From Bryum argenteum (lineage: Eukaryota; Streptophyta; Bryopsida; Bryales; Bryaceae): a stretch of DNA of 64,000 nucleotides. The notes under the pieces are model-generated. The model was not told the origin of the DNA. It ran no database searches and worked only from the letters and a program-made list of their open reading frames with translations. The DNA lies in contig CM073330.1 in the NCBI GenBank assembly GCA_037043015.1, forward strand, positions 16,076,512 through 16,140,511, in the 5' to 3' direction. Shown here piece after piece: positions 33,870-45,332 of this stretch. Made by a program: the position numbers and the translations under genes. Each line of letters starts with the position of its first letter. The first letter of the stretch is position 1.

Positions 33870-36800
33870 TCAGCTTTCGTGGACGAAACTGTCAGCGCGT
33901 GAGGTTCCGGTAGTTTTCACTCGAATGCCTTGATATTGTCAGTCCGGTTAGGACCTGGAGCAGGGCTTGTAAATCTCAACATCAGGTGCTGCTCCCTTGT
34001 TGGATTGTGTTGATGGGCGAGGCTCTTGTTCGTGCTTAAGGGAGTGCATGAGTCTCTCATTTCGTGAGGTCCGAGATTTGCTTTTCGTTGGCTGCTTCTT
34101 TCTGGATTGTGCTGCTTGAGTATGTGCATATCGAAGAATCTGTGTAAGTGCCGTCACTGCCAGCTTTGTCGACGAATCCAACGTTTCTTGGCCCCCAAAA
34201 TGCTCGAATCCCGTACTGGCCCAGGATCATGAGTGTCTTCATCCCCACTTTCGTCAACGAAACTGCAAAATTATAATCACCCAAAGAATGAAATTAGGAC
34301 TTGTAGTGGGTCCTCCGGGTGCTCATCAGCCCGTGCCGCCTTCATTCTGGATTGTGCTGCTAGAGTATGTGCACTCAGAATCATCTGTGTAAGGGCCGTC
34401 AGTGCCAGCTTCGTCGACGAATCCATCGATGCTTGGCCTTCGGAAAGCTCGAAACCCGTAGTGGCTCTTGATTTGAGTGCCTTGTTCTCTATTATACCAC
34501 GAAATTTCGACGGAGCTGTGTGCTGCGGATGAGCTTGATCTCGGCCCAGCCAGATCGACTGTCTAGCAGAGTCTTTACTGCCGTATTAGCCAGGCCTTCT
34601 TTCTGGATTGTGCTGCTGGAGACTGTGCACTTAGAATCATCTATGTAAGTGCCATTAGTGCCACCTTCGTTGACGAATCATCAATTCTTGGCCTCCGAAA
34701 TGCTCGAAGCCCGTAGTGGATCTGGATATTGAGTGCCTTGTATCTTTTTTTTCGTGTATCATTTCGAGGGAGCTGTGTGCTGCGGATGAGCTTGATCTCA
34801 CCCCATCCAGATCGACTGTCTGTAGCAGAATCTTTACTGCCGTCTTAGCCAGGCCTTGTAATTCTTAACAGCAGGTGCTGCGACCTTTTTGGATTGTGTT
34901 GATGGGCGAGGATCTCGTTCGTGCTTGAGGGAGTTCATGAGTCTCTCAGTTCGTGAGCAACGAGATTGGCTTTTCGTTGGCTGCTCCCTTTCTGGATTGT
35001 GCTGCTGGAGTCTGTGCACTTAGAATCATCTGTGTAAGTGCCGTTAGTGCCAGCTTCATCGACGAATCATCAATTCTTGGCCTCCGAAATGCTCGAAACC
35101 CGTAGTGGATCTGGATATTGAGTGCCTTGTTTCTTTTTTCTCGTGTGTCATTTCGAGGGAGCTGTTGCTGCGGATGAGCTTGATCTCGGCCCAGCCATAT
35201 CGACTGTCTGTAGCAGAATCTTTACTGCCGTCTTAGCCAGGCTTTCTTTTTGGAGTATGGTGCTGGAGTATGCATTTTAAGTCATCTGTGTAAGGGCCGT
35301 CAGTGCCAGCTTCGTCGACGAATCCATCGATGCTTGGCCTCCGGAAAGCTCGAAACCGGTAGTGGCTCTGGATTTGAGTGCCTTGTTCTCTATTATACCA
35401 CGAAATTTCGAGGGAGCTGTTGCTGCGGATGAGCTTGATCTCAGCCCTGCCAGATCGAATGTCTGTAGCAGCGCGAAACTTGTAGTGGCATCTAACAGTG
35501 GTTTTCTACTTCTACTTTTTCTTCTTTTTTCTACTTTTTTCTACATTTTTATTCCTTGTATAAGACCGGAGCTGCGGGTGTGGCTTCCTCAAATTTGTCA
35601 CTGTTTGATTCCTTGCTGTAATGAAGATCATTCTGCTATAGAAGCGAACAATGACATGTGAGTTCGAAAATCCTTGAACGGTCGCTATCAGTCCACCTCT
35701 CATCAGCCCGTGCCGCCTTCTGACTAGATTGTGCTGCTGGAGTCTGCATTTTGAATCATTTCTGTAAGTGCCGTAAGTGCCAGCTTCGTCGACGAATGCA
35801 TCGTTTCTTGGCCTCCGAAATGATCGAATCCCGTAGTGGCCCTGGATTTTGAGTGCCTTGATTTCAACTTTCTCGTGTCTGTCATTTCAAGGGAGATCTT
35901 GTGTCTGTCATTTGTATGTTCCGAAAATGGGATTTCGTTGGCTGCTCCCTTTCTGGATTGTGTTGCTGGACCTCGTACCGTTAGATATTAGCTTCTTTAC
36001 TGCCGTCTAAGCCAGCTTCGACGACGAAGCCATCGTTTTGGCCTCCGAAATGCTCGAATGTGATTGCTGGCCCTGGATCATGAGTGTCTTCTTCCCTACT
36101 TTCGTCAACGAAACTGCGTAGGAGAATGCTGGTTTGTGCTGCTGGACCACGTACTGTTTGGAATCATCTGTTTGAGTGCCGTCAGTGCCAGCTTCGTCGA
36201 CGAAGCCATCGTTTTGGCCTCCGAAATGCTCAAATCCCGTACTCGCTCTGGAACATGAGTGTCTTCTTCCCTACTTTCGTCAACGAAACTGCAAATTTCG
36301 TATCACCCAAAGAATAAGAGTAGGACTTGTAGTGGACCCTCCGGGTGCTCATCAGCCCGTGCCGCCTTCTTTCTGGATTGTGCTGCTGGAGTCTGCATTT
36401 TGAATCATGTGTAAGTGCCGTCAGTGCCAGCTTCGTTGACGAATCTATCGATTCTTGGCCTCCGAAATGCTCGAAACCCGAAGTGGCTCTGGATTTTCAG
36501 TGCTTTGCTTTCTATTTTTTCGTCTGTCATTTCGAGGGAGCTGGTGCTCCGGATGAGCTTGATCTCGGCACCGCTAGATCGACTGTCTAGCGGTGCGATA
36601 CTAAATATTCGGTGGCATCTAACAGTGTTCCAGTTTGTGCTTTCTACTTTTTCTACTTTTCCTACTTTTTCTACTTCTTCTACTTTTTCTACTTTTTCTT
36701 TTTTCTACCCAGTTTTATTCGTTGTTTGTACTCGATGGAGTTTTTGTGTTTCTCATTTCGTGAGGATTCCGTTGGCTGCGCCCTTTCTAGATTGTGCTGC

Positions 36801-39420
36801 TCGAACTCGTACCGTTTGGAACAATCTGTGTAATTGCCGTCACTGCCAGCTTCGTCGACGAATCCATCGTTTCTTGGCCTCCGAAATGCTCGAATTCCGT
36901 ACTTGTCGCAACCCTTGCTAGCTCACCTTAGCTTACACCAACTCTTTCCCAACTCTAGCAAGTGTCACGAGCGCTAACTCTGCACATCCCCCACATGCAC
37001 AAAGTTAGCTCCCCATACCAACCACCAAGCTCACCGCTTGGTTATCAATCCCTCCTACTCATGCAACCGGGACTCAACCCCTTCGTAGGTAGCCAATGGT
37101 TAGGTGCGGACTTCCACTTATGTCCAAGGCCCAACTTGGTGGCACTCCCATACCACGCGGCCTAACCGCACTTGGTGGTGTCTCCTCACCACCGCCCATG
37201 ACCACCATGGTGACCCCAAGGCCACCGAGTAATCACAACGCCGGCGGTGAGACACCACCCCACATCGGTAGCACTCATGGTCCTCATTTTGCCTATATGA
37301 GTCCCCGTGGTGAAGCCCCAACACTAGCTCCCCCACCGGGACTCACCTTGTCCTTATGAGCCATCGTGGTGAAGCCCCAACACTAGCTCCACCCACCGTG
37401 CCTCATTTTGCACTTTGAGTCCCCATGGTGGAGCCCCAACACTAGCTCCACCCATTGGGACTCACCTTGGCTTGGGAGTCCCCATGGTGAGGCCCCAACA
37501 CTAGCCACACCACTCGGGACTCCCACCTTGGTCACCACCAAGGCATCATGGGAGTGGGGAGGGAGACCAGCCCTCCCCATAGTATACTCTGTGGGATTTG
37601 GCAACCCCCTGGTCCTAGGTGAAGGGCTGGACCCTCACACCTCTTAGTTTTGGAAGACCACCCAATCTCTCAATGCCTTAGCCGCTGGAAGGCCCCGGGA
37701 GACTTCCCGAACCTTCCAGGGCTCGTATCTACCTCGTCCCGCATCCAAACTCGACAAGCGACCACTCTATCGACATCTACTCGTCAAGTAGATGCCGATA
37801 GACACCTTACTTGCCTCATTCCGACAAGTATTGAGGGAGTTATGCCCCTCTGAAGATTCGGGAGTCCCGGGCCAGCTTCCCAGTCCAGCACTGTCCCTGG
37901 ACAGCACTCTCTTTAGTCCCACAATCTTCCAACTCCCATAACTTTTAGCTCACACCTCCAAATGAGGTGCTCCTTAGCATCCCGGAATCGTGGCAACATG
38001 AGCTTCCATAATCTCATGTCCATTCCCTCGTGGCTCCTAGTCTCCGTGGGTGAGAGGCGTCTCCAACGCCCGGGGTCCTCTCCCACACTAGGCCCACTTA
38101 GGTTCCCTTCACCTTGGCACCCCAAGGCCCGGGCGTCACTCCGGTGTCCCCCTTGGGCCCTTGGTGTTGCGGGCATTCCTCAAGGAGAGGTGCGCGACAG
38201 TACTGGCCCTGGATCATGAGTGTCTTCTTCCCCACTTTCGTCAACGAAACTGCAAAATTCTAATCACCCAAAGAATGAAATTAGGACTTGTAGTGGGTCC
38301 TCCGGGTGCTCATCAGCCCGTGCCGCCTTCATTCTGGATTGTGCTGCTGGAGTCTGTGCACTTAGAATCATCTATGTAAGTGCCGTTAGTGCCAGCTTCG
38401 TCGATGAATCATCAATTCTTTGCCTCCAAAATGCTCGAAACCCGTAGTGGATCTGGATATTGAGTGCCTTGTATCTTTTTTTTCCTGTGTCATTTCGAGG
38501 GAGTTGTGTGTTGCGGATGAGCTTGATCTCGGCCCAGATCGACTGTCTATAGCAGAATCTTTCTGCCGTCTTAGCCAAGCCTTGTAATTCTTAACAGCAG
38601 GTGCTGCGACCTTGTTGGATTGTGTTGATGGGCAAGGCTCTCGTTCGTGCTTAAGGGAGTGCATGTGTCTCTCATTTCGTGAGGTCCGAGATTTGCTTTT
38701 CGTTGGCTGCTTCTTTCTGGATTGTGCTGCTTGAGTATGTGCATATTGAAGAATCTGTGTAAGTGCCGTCACTACCAGCTTCGTCGACGAATCCATCGTT
38801 TCTTGGCCTCCGAAATGCTGGAATCCTGTACTGGCCTTGGATCATGAGTGTCTTCTTCCCTGCTTTCGTCAACAAAACTGCAAATTTATAATCACCCAAA
38901 GAATGAGATTAGGACTTGTAGTGGGCCCTTAGGGTGCTCATCAGCCCGTGCCGCCTTCTTTCTGGATTGTACTGCTGGAGTCTGTGCTTTTTGAATCACC
39001 TGTGTAAGTGCTGTCAGTGCGAGCTTCGTCGACGAATCCATCGATGCTTGGCCTCCGAAATGCTCGAAACCCGTAGTGGCTGTGGATTATGAGTGCCTTA
39101 ATTTCTATTTTTTCGTGTCTGTCATTTCGAGGGAGTTCTTGTTTCTGTCATTTCGAGGGAGTTCTTGTTTCTGTCATTTGTATGTTCCGAGAATGGGATT
39201 TCGTTCGCTGCTCCCTTTCTGGATTGTGCTGCTGGACCTCGTACCGTTAGAAATCACCTTCTTTACTGCCGTCTGTGCCAGCTTCGTCGACGAAGCCATC
39301 GATTTGGCCTCCGAAATGCTCGAATGTGATTGCCTTTTTGGATTGTGCTCATGGTGTTTCCGCTCTTGGGATCCTCTTTTCTGAGGGCAGTCTATGCCAC
39401 TTTCGGCAACAAATCTGGCA
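33870..39420 (+). repeat. Satellite-like tandem array, at least 14 units, with two unit lengths
   Basis: A core that includes GTAAGTGCCGTCAGTGCCAG, then CTTCGTCGACGAATCC and TTGGCCTCCGAAATGCTCGA, recurs with starts near 34150, 34395, 34651, 35040, 35296, 35770, 36002, 36178, 36417, 36836, 38382, 38765, 39010 and 39268. Most spacings are about 230-260 bp; others are about 385-475 bp where the unit carries an extra part (TTTCGAGGGAGCTGTTGCTG, GATGAGCTTGATCTCGGCCC). The gap 36836-38382 returns to about 250 bp once the solo LTR is subtracted. Copies differ by roughly 5-20%. Each core contains a splice-donor-like GTAAGT and an acceptor-like CCAG, so transcription through the array could give repeated small exons; that is speculation. 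Confidence 0.88.
36904..38199. mobile_element. Solo LTR (or short LTR-type element) inside the satellite array
   Basis: 1,296 bp beginning TGTCGCAACC and ending GTGCGCGACA, flanked by the 5-bp duplication GTACT (36899-36903 and 38200-38204). TG/CA ends with a 5-bp duplication are typical of LTR elements. No internal coding region or second LTR is present, so it is best read as a solo LTR of unknown family. It contains its own minisatellite at about 37300-37510, with copies of CCCCAACACTAGCTCCACCC. GC-richer than its surroundings. It is a fossil without coding capacity. Confidence 0.85.
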
Positions 39421-39696
39421 GGTATGAAGCTCGGACATGCAAGAGTACTGGGACTGACCCTAGGACTCGCCTTTTATATCGATCTGGTTTCGAATTGTAG
39501 ACATTAGATACCTTGTTCCCGAACTAATCAACAAGTAGACAATAGATACATTCGTTGACAAATCTGCTCAAATTGTGGAAGATATAGAATTTTCTAGATC
39601 TCAGGTTGTGGAAAATAACATATGAAGCCAAAGTACATCATGGACTTTGCTTCGCTAAGTTGTCATTTTTGTAGACGAAACTGCTATTTCCTAGCC
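39421..39696. other. Intergenic stretch
   Basis: Between the satellite array and the MITE. Nothing recognised. Confidence 0.35.
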
Positions 39697-39700
39697 TTAA

Positions 39701-39959
39701 CCCCTGAGCGCCCCTGCGGACTAAATGTGTCCGCCAGGAATTCCGCCAGTCAGAAGTCAACCATTGTTTGACCATTATAGAAACCAGATCCGTGCGGTGA
39801 AATCCATCCCAATTTTTCCCACACCTTCGCATCCCTGTTCTTCATGTTTCTCAACGGTGAAATTGAAAATAATCAATTTCTGCAGAATTGGCACCCAATA
39901 AGCTTGGGCACGGTCTGCACACCTTGATTTTCGGGATTTTTGGAGGGGGCGCTCAGGGG
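39701..39959. mobile_element. MITE with TTAA target sites
   Basis: A 259-bp element with terminal inverted repeats CCCCTGAGCGCCCC, flanked on both sides by TTAA (39697-39700 and 39960-39963). TTAA duplication is the mark of piggyBac-type and Kolobok-type DNA transposons. No coding capacity, so it would be mobilised in trans. Confidence 0.8.
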
Positions 39960-39963
39960 TTAA

Positions 39964-40404
39964 CTTGGACCTTGACTTGGACTTCACTTGTTGTCATTTT
40001 CAATGCTATGCTCTGTTTGCTCACAGTAGGACGATGAGGGGTCCGTATTGTTTTAAATGGGGTTTCACACTAGGTCTAGAGTTGGTATTTTGGTTTGCAA
40101 ATTAACCACTAAAGTGATGACATCTGCATTTTTTTTTGGTGTTTTTCGTGGAAGAGTTAAATTTTCTTTAAGCCCTTGACTTTTGAAATTGAATTGTTAA
40201 CTCGTATGTGAATTTGTTGATTGCTGTTATGGGGATCTCATAGATTAGGTGGGATATTGATATCAAGCACGGTATGTAGGAAACCATGAGTTGTTCTAGA
40301 TCTATACGTTTCATCATTAAAATTTTAACACCAATATTTCTTCTCCTCTCTTATTGAGAATATTTTGCTTACACCCACAATTTTGGCTGTGTTTTATGAT
40401 GTAG
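39964..40404. other. Intergenic or intronic AT-rich stretch
   Basis: T-rich, ending in an acceptor-like TTTATGATGTAG before the open stretch at 40405. No other feature. Confidence 0.35.
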
Positions 40405-40713
40405 GAATCGATTGACTTCGAGCCGGAGGACTTAGAGTCTGAGAGCGATAGCAGTTTTTCTAGCATCCAAGCTATAGTCTTAGACGTAGCGGATAATCGC
40501 ACTTTGGTTCGGGCACTTCCAGCTGCTACCTCAGATACTAACACTGATTGTATTCTATCACCATTGACGGCGCCAGGGACCATTGTTGATGAAGAACAAC
40601 CTACTTATATGCAGGGTTGGAGAGCACGTAATAAGCAATTGCACTTGGAAGCTCTAGCACGAGCCAGACTTGGCCCGCGACGTTCTAATAGGATTGCTGC
40701 GGAGTCTAACTAG
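40405..40713 (+). CDS. Possible exon with acidic and basic ends, upstream of the ParB-like gene
   Basis: After an acceptor-like TAG at 40404 the frame is open for 102 codons to a TAG at 40711. It starts with an acidic Ser/Glu stretch (ESIDFEPEDLESESDSSFSS) and ends with a basic one (LGPRRSNRIAAESN). It may be the last exon of an upstream gene, or an N-terminal exon of the ParB-like gene that has gained a stop. It matches nothing I know. Confidence 0.35.
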   Translation, partial: ESIDFEPEDLESESDSSFSSIQAIVLDVADNRTLVRALPAATSDTNTDCILSPLTAPGTIVDEEQPTYMQGWRARNKQLHLEALARARLGPRRSNRIAAESN

Positions 40714-40871
40714 ATTTATATTGTTCATCTTTATGTCAATGTTCTGACTTGATACAATACGAATGGCTCATGACACAGTTCATGTGGTTATTATTTACAT
40801 TTTTTGCACAACCCTATTTCTATATGATTTGTCATTATTGTTTACTAAATCTCATCGGTTCTCTTAAGCAG

Positions 40872-43800
40872 ACCCCACCTCAAGAAATCATTCCGGATAC
40901 ACAGCCTTTGCGCGATATTGATGATGTCGACAAAGGGGATACAATTTTGGTTGCAGCGGCTCCAACTGTTGGATCTGCCAGTGAACCTCCTTCACCCCCT
41001 GATATTGTGGAGATTAGGGCTGTTGAAATGCCAAGTCATTTGGCTGAGATGGATCCTATGTGGAGTGCCGATGAGTTACGAGCACAACACAAGGGAAACT
41101 CCATCAATACCATATCTAGGTTGAGAATAAAACCTGTTGAGAAATCTCGACTTCGTATTCCCCTTTGTCGCCTCTCTTGTTACCCCAAGGTCCGTCCCAT
41201 TATAGAAACAGATGTTTGCAAGTTGGCAAACGAGTTTGTCAAAGGCTACCGAGAGGGCGATCGCGTTCTATATGTTTCTCCCTTCAGCAAGAACGGGAAG
41301 CAGCGGTTGGTGAAGGACGATGATGCGGTTTGGAATAACCCTTATTGGAAAGCGGCAAATGATCGGTTCGAAATCACATTGCAAGCCGATCCGGACCTTT
41401 GCCAATTCAGTGGCAAATACTTCTACGTCTATGAGGGGAATCATCGCGTCACTGCTTGGATGCGGTACATTGAGCAAATGCGCAGGGATGATCCGGATTG
41501 ATATTTCTTTATCGACTGCATTGTCCTTGACGGACGTACAAAATACAAAGTACTAATCGACGCGATGAATAATATCAACTGATGAGTTTAATATCAACTG
41601 GTGAGTTTAATTTCGTATAATATTTTTTGACTGTACTCTTTTTCACGCACACTCTATATATTTATTAACTCAATTTATGAACAGGTCCACAGAGCATGAT
41701 CATGTTGAAGATAGCCTGCCATCGAGGTTGCAACGCATGCGCAAGTTTGGCAAGATGCCACTTGAAGAATGGAAACCCCTGATCTCTGCTGAGGACTGGA
41801 AGTACTGTTACACTGCAAAAGATAAGCTGAGGCCAACTTGGTACTTTGTGACTAAAGACGTCTTCATCAAGTTCCTCTACGCGGTGCGTCTTTAATCATA
41901 TCTTCTGTATTGATTAATTTTCAACTAGGCTTTTTACGTTCTCTAACATGCGTTCTTTGATCGTCCAGAGGCAATGTGCTAAGGTTGCCGACGAAGCCCA
42001 AGCCCAGTACTATGAGGACACTCCTGTAAACGAGAGGACAGCACAAGGAGTTTGGACGGCAATGGACGAGACTCTCAAGGCTGAGATTAAACGAATCCGA
42101 CAAAAGGATTTTGACAAAATGCTTGCCATTGCTAATCCAGAGTTAGGAAAAGCATTTGAGCAAGAGGTATGTATTCTTTCGACGGATCTCAGTGTTTTCT
42201 CCCGATCCCTTGTCCATACCCCTCTATTTAAATTCTTAATCTCTTTGTTGTATTTCGATGTAGATCAATCTTCATTATAGCCGTCAGAAGGATCCCGAGA
42301 TGTCTCTGGAGCGCCTCCAGAAGGTCGCCACCACCAACGTTTCGAAGGAAGTGAAAACCATGTGGCTTCATTGGTGGAACAACACTCCGGCATTCCGACG
42401 TAGTGTACGCTTTCCGGACCCGGTCGAAATGAAAGACAGGGTGTTGGAGGCATGGCTTGCTCGTGCAGCACTTTGGTCGCAGGTACTTAATATCCTGTCA
42501 ATCACATGCGTTTCAACATTATGTCTATACCAGTTTATACTGTACGTTACTAACTTCAATTTGTTGACCACAGTTAGCGACGTATCTTAAGGAGGAGGTG
42601 GACAACTTCTTCAAACAAGAGAATCCCCACATTCCGAACCTTGACGCGATTTTGATGCCCGTAGAGTACGTCGTAAAATGGCGTCTTCTTTTATGGGATA
42701 AGGCTTTTGATGCTTACGTAGGACCCAAAGCCAGCCCTAAGTTCATTAAAGGCTCCTACATCGACAAAATTGGCGGTGGTGCTCAAACTAAGAAGCGATT
42801 GATGGTCAGGTTCGAGCACACCGTTGCCTATTGTCTACTTTGTTAACATCAAATTCTTCCAAATGTTTCTAAGTGATTGTACTCCTTGTAGATATCTCAA
42901 ACAAGAGCTCGTTGCTAAGGGTGGTCTCGATACACTGGGCATTCCATCTGAGTTCCAAGTCCCGTGCTTGAAGAAAAAACCGATGTCGATTTTTTCCAAT
43001 GATCAGAGACAGCGGTTCAAGATGGCTATATTGTTGACTGGTGGTTGGTTTCTAGAGTCTCAAACCCACCATGTTCACAAGGAAGAGAAGCATCTTGTGC
43101 AGTTAGCGGAATCAGTCGATGCTGCTCCTATGGCACTACATGTTGATGATGATGACGACGACTTCTGCATGCTTCCAGGCGCTCCACCACCACCCCCCCC
43201 CCCGACTGCACCAAAAGGTAGAGGTAATGCAGGTGGCAGCCGCAAACGTCGCAAAAAAGAGCCTACCCCTGAGCCAGAGGACGAGGAACAAGAAGAGGAG
43301 GTGGAGGAGCACGAAGAGAATGACGACGACGAGGAGGGAGAGCATGGAGACGCTCTCCTTCCCGATGAGCTTGCAGGTGGTGCAGATTCAAATGTATGTA
43401 CATTACCTTTTCCTAGTGTACTTTGTCATTTTTCTAACATGTGCACTTGTATATACATTGCAGTTCAAAGAGAAGTTGATATGACACAAGTTTCCCAAGG
43501 GACGGTTGTCAACAACGGTGGGCGTAGTGTAAGAGGTCCAGCTGCCTCAGGGAGGCAAGCAGTTCTGCCACAAAGGCATGCTCGAGGGTGGACACAAGCA
43601 TCTGAGGGTGGGGTTTCGAATGTGGGATCTACTCCTCCCTCGTCGTCAGCCCCTCGTGAATCCCCTCTGTCTCATGGACCGACGCAATCTAATGGACCCA
43701 TGCGTCCGTTAGTTATTCCCAAAAATGTGGGTAGTACTTCCTCTTCTCCTACAACTGTGACGCTCCCTATGTTCTTTGAGAAAGGAGACACGACAGCCTT

Positions 43801-45332
43801 GGTTAAGCAGTCTACAAAGGGTGCAGGCTGGGTAGACGCTATTCAGGCTATGGTTCAACACATCAAGAAGGTGAATCCCTCTCTAACAATGGATTGATTT
43901 CTTAGAGAAGTTACTCGATCATGCTTATTGGTTTCTAATTACTTTGTGTCTAATCCACAGATTGGAAAGGGTAGAGACTACCCTTGCGAGAAGATGGAAT
44001 ACAAGCCCAATCACCCCGGGATTGACCTTATGTTTGCAGACGTCCCGGAGAACTTGCCCGTGCTTGGTGTCTCGCCGGACGCAGTTCCCGACTGGAACAA
44101 ACGTGCATCGTATTACTTCGAGTATGTGTTTGTTTTCGCCTCATACCATTTGACTGACCTTGGGACTATCCTTATTATGCACCCCAAGGACGTCAAAATT
44201 GACCGCATCCTACACGATCGTGCTAGTACAATTTCCGGCTTGTGCGAGAGTGGTGGGCCTATAACCCCCTTCCTTTGGTTAAACCTGGCGCTACCGCAAA
44301 AGAGGTAAACTTCGAATAGTGCACTTGATTTAATCTCTCATTTCAACATTACGTTTTCTTATTTTGAATTGCTTATTGCAGACCCATAACTTTACCATCA
44401 AGGTCTATGCTCGTAAGGACTTCGTGAAGATGTTCAATATACGACAGGTGGCGCAAGCATACGCAGGAGTCGCGATCATACTTGACGAGGATGACATGGT
44501 GAGTAACTTTGCTGACGCGAGTTCCATTACCTACCGCACTAACGGAAAGCCGTCGCACGGCGCACGGGAGAAGGATCCGTCATTTTTGCAGTGCTTCGTG
44601 GATTGCCTCACGGACGATGGAGGAATCGTGTTTGACTTTAGCGCTAGTACAGGTAAAAATTTGATTACCCATTTATAAGCAGTTTGCAAATTCATATTTT
44701 CAATACTCATGTGGATTTCCAAATGTGCAGGTGCTTCAATCATCGCATGTGCACGCTCCAATCGTCACCTCATTGCTTTTGAGGCAGATGAGGAGATTTT
44801 TGATGGGCTCTTGGCGACCTTCAAACACCCTAAACCGTTGGAAGAAGAGAGTAGGGAATTAGCCTCTGGTGACGATTACGACTCCGATGAACCGTATCTG
44901 AAGAAGCCTCGCACTTATATTGGTGTGTAGTCAATTCAATTCAATTACGTTTTGTGATTTCAATGTCCGTACTACATTCAAAGCATTGACTAGTTATGAT
45001 TATTTAGATATGCAGGCATCTCAAGACACTTGACCCGAAACGCTCATCTCATCAATAGCCCACCTCCCACACTTGTTCTACCCTCTTATGCGGAGCATGT
45101 TGCTCGGGCTTTCGTCGCGGCTCCAACTCCTCCTGTACCGAATTCTTCACGCCGACGCTTTAGAGCTGGTGTGCTTAGGTACATTGACTTAGAGGCAGAT
45201 CAGTGCGACTATCATTTTAATGGTGCTTCACCTTCATCGTATGGTGTTTATTTTTTTTACTATTTCAGAGATGACTATGTAGGGCCAACTCTCATGAGTT
45301 GCCTTACCCTACAAGTCATTACTTTCAAATGA
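40872..45332 (+). pseudogene. ParB-like / DNA-methyltransferase-like fusion gene, intron-rich, probably decayed
   Basis: Exons supported by GT-AG borders and phase: about 40872-41600, 41685-41883, 41969-42166, 42264-42482, 42574-42809, 42892-43870 (with a possible 70-base intron at 43394), 43961-44304, 44382-44652, 44731-44922 and 45016-45332. The first exon encodes a ParB/sulfiredoxin-like domain, with KVRPIIETDVCKLANEFVKG and the box YFYVYEGNHRVTAWM. Helical exons follow, then a Pro run, an NLS-like GGSRKRRKKE and a Glu/Asp-rich linker. The C-terminal exons read like a beta-class DNA N4/N6 methyltransferase: GIDLMFADVPENLPVLG where DLIxxDPPY is expected, DLGTILIMHPKD, then VFDFSASTGASIIACARS and RHLIAFEADEEIF where DPFxGSGTT and xxGxExD are expected. 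The catalytic and SAM-binding boxes are degenerate. In-frame TGA codons at 41499 and 41580, and a phase mismatch before 44382, suggest loss of function. The start is uncertain. Confidence 0.65.
41571..41608 (+). repeat. 19-bp tandem duplication at a splice donor
   Basis: AATATCAACTG(A/G)TGAGTTT occurs twice, offset by 19 bases. The second copy carries a consensus donor GTGAGT at 41601. In the first the donor reads ATGAGT and brings a TGA into frame. Confidence 0.8.

Noticed and set aside
36962-38219. Proline/threonine-rich frames inside the solo LTR
   Set aside because: The composition derives from the LTR's minisatellite. Both strands are equally open.
33900-39420. Many open frames of 60-136 codons in the satellite array
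   Set aside because: They occur on both strands, shift with unit length and have no consistent protein.
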